Position numbers and translations under genes: made by a program. A DNA stretch of 41,962 nucleotides from Sinorhizobium fredii USDA 205 (GTDB lineage: Bacteria; Pseudomonadota; Alphaproteobacteria; Rhizobiales; Rhizobiaceae), in contig NZ_AUTC01000160.1 in assembly GCF_001461695.1 (NCBI RefSeq), positions 1 to 41,962 on the forward strand. Direction: 5' to 3'. Each line of letters begins with the position of its first letter. Within the stretch, counting starts at the first letter, position 1. Of the stretch, positions 32,154 through 39,506 are shown in pieces. The notes under the pieces were generated by a model. That model had not been told where the DNA came from. It saw nothing but the letters and a program-made list of their open reading frames with translations, and did no database searches.

Positions 32154-33784
32154 ATGACACCATTCGCGCGCAAGGCGCCGATCGATCTGCAGGAACATCT
32201 GCAGCGGCTGGAGGCCCTTGGTCTTCTCACGAAGATTCAGGTGCCGATCGACAAGGACAGCGAGTTGCACCCGCTCGCCCGCTGGCAGTTCCAGGGCGGC
32301 CTGCCGGACGAGCAGCGCCGCGGCTTTCTTTTCACCGAAGTGAAGGGGGCAAAGGGCGAGACATACGACATCCCGGTCGCCGTCGGCGTGCTGGCCGCCT
32401 CGCCGGCTATCTATGCGGCGGGTCTCGGCGTCTCGGAGGATGAGATCGGCGACGTCTGGGTGAAGGCCATGGAGCAGCCGATCGATCCGGTGACCGTCAC
32501 CGAGGCACCCTGCCAGGAAGTCGTCGTCACCGGCGACGAGCTGAAGCAGGAAGGCAAGGGTCTCGGCTCACTGCCCGTGCCGATCTCGACGCCCGGTTTC
32601 GACAGCGCGCCCTATTTCACCGCGACGCTCTGCGTCACCCGCGACCCGGAAAACGGCATCCGCAACATGGGCACCTACCGGGCGGCGTTGAAGGCGGAAG
32701 ACCGTCTTGGCGTGCGCATGGCGAGCCGCCTTTCCGGCGCCGGCGGTTACCAGCACTGGTGAAATACCAGAAGATGGGCAAGCCGATGCCCTGTGCCATC
32801 GTCATCGGCTGTGCGCCGGCGGTGATCTTCACCGGCCCGCAGAAGCTGCCGATCGACCAGGACGAGCTCGGCGTCGCCGGCGGGCTGATCGGCGAGCCGA
32901 TCCGCATCGTCAAATGCAAGACCATCGATCTTGAAGTGCCGGCCGATGCCGAGATCGTCATCGAAGGCCTGATCGACCCGGTCCTGCTGGAGCCGGAAGG
33001 CCCCTTCGGCGAAAGCCACGGTCATGTGGCGCTCGAGGATTTCAACATGTCGATGCAGGTGACGGCGATCACCCGCAAGAGAAAGCCGGTGCTCGTCTCG
33101 ATCGTCTCGCAGGTGACTCCGAGCGAATCGAGCGTCCTGAAGCGCGTCGCCTATGAGCCGCTTTTCCTGAACCACCTGAAGAAGGTGCTGAACGTCAAGG
33201 GTCTCAGGCGCGTCGTGATGCACGAGCCGCTCACCAATATCCGCAAGGTGATCTTCCTGGAGTTCGACCGCTCGGCGCCGCAGTCGGAAGTCTGGCGCGG
33301 CCTGCAGGGAGCCGCGACGCTGCAGGCCCAGTGCGGCAAGATCGTCATTGCCGTTTCCGACGATATCGACAGCCGCAATGCGGACGCGGTCTTCTGGTCG
33401 CTGGCCTACCGCGCCAACATGATCGACGACGTGCATGTCACGCCGTATCGCTCCGGCGGGCACGGCCCGAAGTCCGGTTCGAAGAGCGCCGAAGGCACGC
33501 TGTTGATCGACGCAACGCTGAAGGCACCGATGCCGCCGCTGGCCCTGCCGGCCGAGCCCTACATGGTCAGGGCACGGCAGATCTGGGAGGATCTCCAGCT
33601 TCCCCGACTCACCCCGCAGCCGCCATGGCATGGCTATTCGCTCGGCGACTGGACCGACCGCTGGACGCAGTTCGCCGACGATGCGGTCAACGGCGACTGG
33701 CGCAAGACTGGCGAGAACACCCTTGCCCGCCGCAAGGGCGGCATGAAGCCGGAAACGCCGACCCGCGACATCGAGAAGGACTGA
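32154..33784 (+). pseudogene. UbiD-family prFMN-dependent decarboxylase, split by a single-base frameshift
   Basis: Two consecutive frames (32154-32762, 202 residues, and 32759-33784, 341 residues) together make a full-length UbiD protein of ~540 residues. ATG 32154 follows TTGGAGG. The first part carries the catalytic-type Arg in NMGTYRAALK and ends GAGGYQHW-stop. The second begins KYQKMGKPMPCAIVIG and carries the two catalytic Glu in LEPEGPFGES. One extra base (TGGTG to TGGGTG at about 32759) would join them as QHWVKYQKMGKP. As written, the stop and a GTG start overlap as GTGA, so separate translation is possible, but each half lacks part of the Arg-Glu-Glu active site. With UbiX nearby it would decarboxylate an aromatic acid. 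Sequencing error is a real alternative. Confidence 0.85.
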
Positions 33785-33875
33785 CAACGAACGGGCGCGG
33801 GCGGTCCAAGCCGACTGCGCCGCACCTGTTCAAGTTCGATCCATACTTATTCGACGCGACCTGGGAGGAACGAAG

Positions 33876-36185
33876 CTGAAGATCGGCCAATCACAATTGC
33901 GTTTCGAGGATGACGCGCTGATCACCGGCCGCGGCCGCTATATGAACGACCTCGCCGCCAAGAGCGAGGCCGTGGCGGTCTTCGTCCGCTCGCAGGTGGC
34001 TTCGGGCCGGATCGTCATCATCGATAGCGACGCGGCGGCCGGAATGCCTGAGGTCCTCGCCATCATCACCGGTCCGGATCTCAAGGCCGCCGGCCTCGCG
34101 CCGATAGAGCCGCGCGGCAGGCACCCGGGTCCGGATGGTGGCGAGATGCGCGTTCCGCTCTTCTATCCGCTGGCGATCGATCACGTGCGCTATGTCGGCG
34201 ACCCGGTCGCCATGGTCGTCGCGGAGACGAAATCGGCCGCGCTTGACGCCGCCGAAGCCGTGTTGGTCGAGATCGAGGAGCGGCCGGTGGTGGTCGATCC
34301 GCTGGAAGCCGTTTTCCCCGACGCGCCGCTCGTCTGGGACGACTTTCCCGACAACCGCTGTTTCACCTACGAGAAGGGCGACAAGGCCGACGTCGATGCC
34401 TCGATCGCCACTGCTCACACCGTGGTTCGGCAGCGCTTGAGGATTTCCCGCGTCGTTGCGGCCCCGATCGAAACGCGCGGGGCGATCGCGTCTTATGATC
34501 CCGCCGCCGACCAATATCAGCTCGAACTCGGCACCCAGGCGCCGCACCGGGTATCCGGCGATGTGGCGCCTGTCCTCGGCGTCGCACCGGACAAGGTACG
34601 TGTGGTGGCGTCTGATTGCGGCGGCTCCTTCGGCATGAAGAATGCCGGCTATCCCGAATATCCGGCGCTCCTCTTTGCGGCGCGAAAGACCGGCCGCACG
34701 CTGCGCTGGACGGCGGATCGGCTCGAAGCCTTCCAGGCGGACGCGCATGCCCGCGACATGTGGGCGGATGCCGCCCTGGCGCTCGACGCCGACGGAATGT
34801 TCCTGGCGCTCGACGTGCATGTGCGCGCCAATCTCGGCGCCTATCTCGGCCCGGCGACAGCGCATCCGCCGGTTGCCAATCTCGGCGGCATTGCCGGCGT
34901 TTACCGCACGCCGAAGATTTACGCCAAGGTGGATGGCATCTTTACCAACACCCAGCAGACGGCGCCTTATCGGGGCGCCGGCCGGCCGGAAGCGACCTAT
35001 ATCATCGAGCGGGTGATCGACCTTGCCGCCGACGAGATCGGCCTGGATCGGGCGGAGCTTCGCCGCCGCAACCTCGTGCCGCAGGACACCATGCCCTATT
35101 CGAGCGGCTTCATCTTCACCTACGATTCCGGCGACTTTCCCGGCGTGCTCGACAAGGCGCTCGAGATCGCCGACTGGGCCGGCTTCGAGGCCCGCCGGAG
35201 CGAAGCCAGGGCACGGGGAAAGCTGCGCGGCATCGGCATCGCCAATCCGATCGAGATCGCCGGCGGTCCGGTCGCCAGGCCGAATCCCGAGTTCGCCCGC
35301 GTCGAAATCTCACCCGCCGGAAAGATCCGAATCCATGTCGGTTCGATGGACAGCGGCCAAGGCCACGGCACCGCCTTCCGGCAGATCATCGCCGATCGGC
35401 TGGGCCTCGATACTGAGGACATGGAAATCGTCACCGGCGATACGCACGAGGTGCCGTGGGGCACCGGCACGTTCGGCTCGCGGACGCTCGCCGCCGCCGG
35501 CGGCGCCATATGGGCGGCCGCCGACACGATCATCGAGCGCCTGAAGGAGCACGCCACGGCGCGGCTGGAGGCGCATCGGTCGGAGATCGTCTTCGAGCAC
35601 GGGATATACCGTGTCGACGGCCGCAACCGGGCCGTCTCCTTTGCACAGATCATGGCCGAGCAAGCCGGGCCCGTCTCGGCCGAGACCTTCGTCAGCAACG
35701 AAGGCGCCACGTTCCCGAATGGCTGCCATATCTGCGAGGTGGAGGTCGATCCCGAAACCGGACATGTGGAACTCGTCGCCTACTCGGTGGTCGACGACGT
35801 CGGACACATGGTCAATCCGTCGCTGGTCAAGGGGCAGATCACCGGCGGCGTGGCCCAGGGGCTCGGTCAGGCGCTGATGGAGAACGCCGTCTATGATCCG
35901 CATTCCGGCCAGCTTCTCTCGGCGACTTTCATGGACTACGCCATGCCGCGGGCCGCTGATATGCCGGGTGTCGAGGTCGTCGGCTATCCGGTCCCGACCA
36001 GACAGAACCCGCTCGGCGTGAAGGGCGCCGGCGAAGCCGGCACGGTCGGGGCGCTGTCGGCGGTGATGAGCGCCGTTTCCGACGCGCTGCGGCCCTTTGG
36101 CGTGAGGCACCTGGATATGCCCGCGACGCCCGATCGGATCTGGCGCTGCCTCAAGACGCAACCGGTGAAGGAGCCTTCTGCGTGA
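33876..36185 (+). CDS. Xanthine-dehydrogenase-family molybdopterin-binding large subunit (copy 2)
   Basis: This protein has about 769 residues. The motifs are LRFEDDALITGRGRYMNDLA, SDCGGSFGMKNAGYPEYPAL, PYRGAGRPEATYIIERVIDL (around residue 365), GSMDSGQGHGTAFRQIIADR and GVKGAGEAGTVGALSAVMSA with the active-site Glu. The PYRGAGR loop is the form II-like variant. No ATG is available. A TTG at 33897 lacks a ribosome site, whereas CTG at 33876 lies 7 bases after GGGAGG and adds LKIGQSQ, the usual N-terminal strand, so I favour CTG. It differs from copy 1 in the active-site loop and may act on a different intermediate. No FeS or FAD subunit accompanies it, so it may borrow those of the minus arm. 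Confidence 0.9.
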   Translation: MKIGQSQLRFEDDALITGRGRYMNDLAAKSEAVAVFVRSQVASGRIVIIDSDAAAGMPEVLAIITGPDLKAAGLAPIEPRGRHPGPDGGEMRVPLFYPLAIDHVRYVGDPVAMVVAETKSAALDAAEAVLVEIEERPVVVDPLEAVFPDAPLVWDDFPDNRCFTYEKGDKADVDASIATAHTVVRQRLRISRVVAAPIETRGAIASYDPAADQYQLELGTQAPHRVSGDVAPVLGVAPDKVRVVASDCGGSFGMKNAGYPEYPALLFAARKTGRTLRWTADRLEAFQADAHARDMWADAALALDADGMFLALDVHVRANLGAYLGPATAHPPVANLGGIAGVYRTPKIYAKVDGIFTNTQQTAPYRGAGRPEATYIIERVIDLAADEIGLDRAELRRRNLVPQDTMPYSSGFIFTYDSGDFPGVLDKALEIADWAGFEARRSEARARGKLRGIGIANPIEIAGGPVARPNPEFARVEISPAGKIRIHVGSMDSGQGHGTAFRQIIADRLGLDTEDMEIVTGDTHEVPWGTGTFGSRTLAAAGGAIWAAADTIIERLKEHATARLEAHRSEIVFEHGIYRVDGRNRAVSFAQIMAEQAGPVSAETFVSNEGATFPNGCHICEVEVDPETGHVELVAYSVVDDVGHMVNPSLVKGQITGGVAQGLGQALMENAVYDPHSGQLLSATFMDYAMPRAADMPGVEVVGYPVPTRQNPLGVKGAGEAGTVGALSAVMSAVSDALRPFGVRHLDMPATPDRIWRCLKTQPVKEPSA

Positions 36186-36238
36186 CACCGATATACCGGG
36201 TTTATCGACGAACGAGAGGTGACGGCGCTCCGTTTTGT

Positions 36239-36248
36239 TTGTATGACA
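36239..36248. promoter_or_regulatory. TTGTATGACA box upstream of the GntR gene
   Basis: This is the shared GTATGACA octamer, here 49 bases before the GntR/FCD start. A less perfect ATCATCTG follows in place of a second repeat. Its position fits autoregulation. Confidence 0.45.
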
Positions 36249-36296
36249 ATCATCTGATCACATTGGTTTGAAATGCAGGGGCATACGAGGAGACAC

Positions 36297-36983
36297 ATGG
36301 CCAATCTACTTGCAGAGTCGCTCAATCCGCTCATCCACGAGCCCGCCCCCTTGCGGAACAAGATCATGAACTCGCTGAGGAGGGCTATCGAAACCGGCGC
36401 GCTAGAGCCCGGGACCCGTCTGGTGGAGAAGGACCTGTGCGAGAAGCTCAATGTTAGCCGCACGTCGCTGCGCGAGGCGCTGCGCCAGCTCCAGGCGGAG
36501 GGCATCCTCACCGATCTCAACAATCGCGGCCTCACAGTGGTGACGGTCACCCGCGCCGATGCGGAAAACATCTACCGCATTCGCGGCGTGCTGGAGCCGC
36601 TGATCGTCGAGCAATTCATCGAAAACGCTCCGGATAACGAAGTCAAAGCGCTGAAGGCCCAGAGCGAAGTGCTGAAGAAGGCCTATCTCAGCGGCAACGC
36701 CGAAGAGATCGTCGCCACCAAGCGGGATTTCTACGATCGCATCTGCACCGGGGCCCGCAATCCCATCGCCTTCGATCTCCTCAAGAAGCTGACGCTTCTG
36801 ACCTCGCCGCTGCGGCGCAGCTCCGTCGTGCGCAAGGAGCGCCGCAGCCAGAGCATCGCCGAAATCGACGCGATCGTCGCCGCGATCGTCAACCGCGACA
36901 AGACGGCGGCCAAGGCCGCAGCCGAAAAGCACGTCGCCAATTCGGCGGTCTCCGCCTCCAGCAACGCCTTCGACGCGTCATAA
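36297..36983 (+). CDS. GntR-family (FCD/FadR-type) transcriptional regulator
   Basis: This is a 228-residue protein. The winged helix comprises LRNKIMNSLRRAIETGALEP, LVEKDLCEKLNVSRTSLREA and LRQLQAEGIL. The C-terminal all-helical FCD domain carries metal/ligand-type residues in ATKRDFYDRICTGARNPIAF and a late His (AAEKHVANSA). I chose ATG 36297 because CGAGGAGACAC precedes it. ATG 36273 has no ribosome site. FCD regulators usually sense organic acids, consistent with an aromatic-acid pathway. It lies between the second Mo-hydroxylase gene and ubiX. Confidence 0.92.
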   Translation: MANLLAESLNPLIHEPAPLRNKIMNSLRRAIETGALEPGTRLVEKDLCEKLNVSRTSLREALRQLQAEGILTDLNNRGLTVVTVTRADAENIYRIRGVLEPLIVEQFIENAPDNEVKALKAQSEVLKKAYLSGNAEEIVATKRDFYDRICTGARNPIAFDLLKKLTLLTSPLRRSSVVRKERRSQSIAEIDAIVAAIVNRDKTAAKAAAEKHVANSAVSASSNAFDAS

Positions 36984-36998
36984 TCACGGGATAGCCGC

Positions 36999-37583
36999 AT
37001 GCGCCGCATCATCATTGCCATCACCGGAGCTTCCGGCATCATCTATGGCGTGCGGGCGCTGCAACTTCTCCGGGAGGTCGAGGACGTCGAAACGCATGCG
37101 GTCATCTCGCCGGCGGCCTTCCGCACGGCAACCGACGAGATCGACATGAGCGCCGACGAGATCAAGGGGCTCGCCGATGTGCTTTACAATTATCGCGATA
37201 TTGGCGCGGCGATTTCCTCTGGCTCGTTCCGCACCGCGGGCATGCTGGTCGCGCCCTGCTCGGTGCGGACGCTGAGCGGCATCGCGAACTGCTACAATGA
37301 GGAGCTTATCGTCCGCGCCGCCGACGTCTGCCTCAAGGAGCGCCGCCGCGTCGTTCTTCTCCTCCGAGAGACGCCGCTGCATGCCGGCCATATCGCCTTG
37401 ATGGACCAGGCGACCCGCAACGGCGCGATCATCATGCCACCGGTCCCTGCCTTCTATTCGAAGCCGAAGACGCTCGATGACATGGTCACGCAGACGGTCG
37501 GACGCGCGCTCGACCTCTTCGACATTCACCTGCCGATGGTGAAGCGCTGGAAGGACGGTCCGGGCTCTCCCGGACAGCACTAG
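36999..37583 (+). CDS. UbiX-family flavin prenyltransferase
   Basis: This is a 194-residue flavoprotein. The opening IIIAITGASGIIYGVRALQL is the UbiX/Pad1 signature. HAVISPAAFRTA, the GSFRTAGMLVAPCSVRTLSG segment (with the conserved APCS) and RRVVLLLRETPLHAGHIALM complete the family pattern. UbiX attaches a dimethylallyl group to FMN to make prFMN, the cofactor of UbiD. It starts 15 bases after the GntR gene's stop and serves the UbiD protein encoded upstream in the same arm. Its stop codon lies inside an intergenic inverted repeat. Confidence 0.94.
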   Translation: MRRIIIAITGASGIIYGVRALQLLREVEDVETHAVISPAAFRTATDEIDMSADEIKGLADVLYNYRDIGAAISSGSFRTAGMLVAPCSVRTLSGIANCYNEELIVRAADVCLKERRRVVLLLRETPLHAGHIALMDQATRNGAIIMPPVPAFYSKPKTLDDMVTQTVGRALDLFDIHLPMVKRWKDGPGSPGQH

Positions 37584-37655
37584 ATCATCTTGCGTTCAGG
37601 CGACATCGCTGAAAACAGAAGATGCTCTAGATACAAAGTGCTAGAGCGCCGCAAG
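37580..37655. repeat. Rhizobial intergenic palindrome between convergent genes
   Basis: CTAGATCATCTT (37580-37591) and AAGATGCTCTAG (37619-37630) form a 12-base inverted repeat with one mismatch. An AAAGTGCTAGAGCG segment follows, resembling AAAGTGCTACAGCG of the RIME-like element at 22303. Both flanking genes end inside it (TAG of ubiX at 37581, TAG of the TIGR02444 gene at 37641 on the other strand). It probably acts as a two-way transcript end. Confidence 0.6.
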
Positions 37656-38144
37656 CGCCGTTTCGATAACGGCCAGCGCTTGCGCCGCCTTCGCGCCCGG
37701 ATCCGCGGCACGGAAATGCCGCAGCACCACCGCAAGGTTTCCGGTCGCATCGACGGCGAACGCGCCCGCCGCGATCAGCGCCTCGCCTTCCGTCTCCAGC
37801 ACGGCCAGTTCGATCTTTTCCGAACTGAGCTCGACACCCTTCACGCCGTTTCGCAATGCCTCGGTCACCGTGGTCGGCGCCGGGTAAGGCCCGCTCTTCA
37901 GCCGGCGACGCACGGCGCGCAACGGCTGCACCACCTCGCTGCGCCAGTCGGCGACGATCCCGTCGATGCGGGCGAGGTCGGACGACGTCAGCGCTACGGA
38001 CTGCTTCGAAAGCCAGGCAGAGAACAGCAGAAGCGGCACATCGACACGGCATTCGTCCTGCAGGGTGAGGCAGGCTTCGCCGACCCCCGGCGCCGCATAG
38101 AGCTGCAAGGCAAAATCCCATAGTCCCTGTCTTTGGTCCGCCAT
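37641..38144 (-). CDS. TIGR02444 family protein
   Basis: This is a 167-residue protein. The segment LWDFALQLYAAPGVGEACLT, followed by LQDECRVDVPLLLFSAWLSK, is the defining start of the TIGR02444 family, small helical proteins of unknown function widespread in proteobacteria. I chose ATG 38144 because GGAGG precedes it and the longer frame adds untypical residues. It is on the strand opposite to its neighbours and converges with ubiX, so it is probably not part of the catabolic unit. Confidence 0.78.
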   Translation of the reverse strand: MADQRQGLWDFALQLYAAPGVGEACLTLQDECRVDVPLLLFSAWLSKQSVALTSSDLARIDGIVADWRSEVVQPLRAVRRRLKSGPYPAPTTVTEALRNGVKGVELSSEKIELAVLETEGEALIAAGAFAVDATGNLAVVLRHFRAADPGAKAAQALAVIETALAAL

Positions 38145-38296
38145 GATCTGCCTCCGGCTCGTCAGGCATCGCTTACCGCCCGGTCTCAAAACGGGCAAGG
38201 TCCCCGCATAAAATTAGGCGATCCTAAAACAAAATCGGCGGGCGTCTGTTTCCGGGAGCCGAAGCGCACGCTTTGCTGTTGCGCAACCGCGATCTT

Positions 38297-38312
38297 TGTC
38301 ATACAGTCGTAC
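38297..38312. promoter_or_regulatory. Tandem octamer (minus strand GTACGACT-GTATGACA) before the TctC-type gene
   Basis: TGTCATAC at 38297-38304 followed by AGTCGTAC at 38305-38312 is the inverse of the tandem GTATGACA arrangement at 32002-32017. It is 64 bases before the TctC-type start and links this transcription unit to the ubiD/Mo-hydroxylase arms. Confidence 0.5.
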
Positions 38313-38376
38313 CGTCACATTATGTGATAGAACGAAGGCGATCGCCAGGAGGCAATCCCAAGGGAGGTAAATCTCG

Positions 38377-39420
38377 ATGCTCAAATCTATTCGTCTGCTG
38401 ACCGCGGTTGCGGCCACGGCGTTTGCCAGCATCTTCGGCGCGGCCGCGGCTCAGGCCGACGCGGTTTCCGATTTTTATGCCGGCAAGACCGTAACTATCC
38501 TGATCGGCCATCCGCCGGGTGGCTCCTACGATCTCTATGCCCAGCTCCTTGCTCAGCACTTTGGCAAGCACATTCCCGGCAATCCGACCGTGATCGTGCA
38601 GGGCATGCCGGGTGGCGGCGGGTCGCTCGCTGCGGCACATTTCTTTGCAAAAGCGCCGCGGGACGGCACCATGGTCGCCCTCCTGCCGGAATCGCTGGCA
38701 CAGGATCAGGTCCTTGAGCCGAAAAAGAGCCGCTGGGACGTTTCCAAGATGCGCTTCATCGGCCGTGCCGCGGACGTCACCTCGGTGATGATGGCGCGCA
38801 AGGATTCACCGGTGAAGTCGATCGAAGATTCGCTGAAGTCCGAAGCGAATGTAAGCTGTTCCGGCCGCACGACGTCGAGCGCCCAGACGGGCGCGGTGCT
38901 GAAATCGCTGATCGGCTCGAAATTCAACATGGTCTGCGGCTATGACAGCGCCACCGCCAGCGCGCTCGCCGTGTTCCGCGGCGAGGCCGATCTGACGACC
39001 ACCGTCTGGGCCAACTGGTCGGTCAACTATGCCCAGCAGCTCGCTGCCGGCGACGTCGTCCCGGTCGTCCAATTCTCCGAAAAGCGCCTGGCTGACCTGC
39101 CGGACACCCCGACCGCCGTCGAACTCACCAACGATCCAGCCAAGAAGCAGGCGATCGAGTTCTTCGGTGCAGGCGGCGATATCGGCCGCGCCCTGATGAC
39201 CCCGCCGGAAACACCGCAGGACCGCGTCGCCGGCCTCTCCGCCGCCTTCGACGATTTGATGAAGGATCCGGAGTTCCTGGCCGATGCCAAGGCCCGCTCA
39301 ATCCCGATCGCACCGATCAGCGGCAAGGAGGTCGACGCGATCGCCAACCGGATCATCTCGACCCCGCCGGAAGTGGTCGCCACGCTCAAGAAGGCGATCA
39401 ACGACGGTTTCGACAACTGA
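38377..39420 (+). CDS. TctC-type periplasmic solute receptor (tripartite tricarboxylate family)
   Basis: This is a 347-residue protein. GGGAGG precedes ATG 38377. The signal peptide MLKSIRLLTAVAATAFASIF ends near AAQA/DAVSD. The mature part has the Bug/TctC pattern FYAGKTVTILIGHPPGGSYD, NPTVIVQGMPGGGGSLAAAH and LPESLAQDQ. Bug receptors bind carboxylic acids, including aromatic acids in some species. No TctA/TctB membrane genes are in the window, which is common for orphan Bug receptors. It shares the GTATGACA box with the ubiD cluster, so it may capture or sense that cluster's substrate. A hairpin terminator follows its stop. Confidence 0.88.
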   Translation: MLKSIRLLTAVAATAFASIFGAAAAQADAVSDFYAGKTVTILIGHPPGGSYDLYAQLLAQHFGKHIPGNPTVIVQGMPGGGGSLAAAHFFAKAPRDGTMVALLPESLAQDQVLEPKKSRWDVSKMRFIGRAADVTSVMMARKDSPVKSIEDSLKSEANVSCSGRTTSSAQTGAVLKSLIGSKFNMVCGYDSATASALAVFRGEADLTTTVWANWSVNYAQQLAAGDVVPVVQFSEKRLADLPDTPTAVELTNDPAKKQAIEFFGAGGDIGRALMTPPETPQDRVAGLSAAFDDLMKDPEFLADAKARSIPIAPISGKEVDAIANRIISTPPEVVATLKKAINDGFDN

Positions 39421-39429
39421 TCAAACACC

Positions 39430-39462
39430 CGCGCGACGCCCCTGCGTCGCGCGTTTTTCTTT
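39430..39462 (+). terminator. Rho-independent terminator or attenuator after the TctC-type gene
   Basis: CGCGCGACGC (39430-39439) and GCGTCGCGCG (39444-39453) form a perfect 10-base stem with a CCCT loop, followed by TTTTTCTTT. The next gene starts at 39507 with no obvious separate promoter, so it may reduce rather than stop transcription into it. Confidence 0.85.
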
Positions 39463-39506
39463 GCCTCCGGGCGTTTTTCCTTCCAGAAAAATCGAGGATT
39501 CCGATC

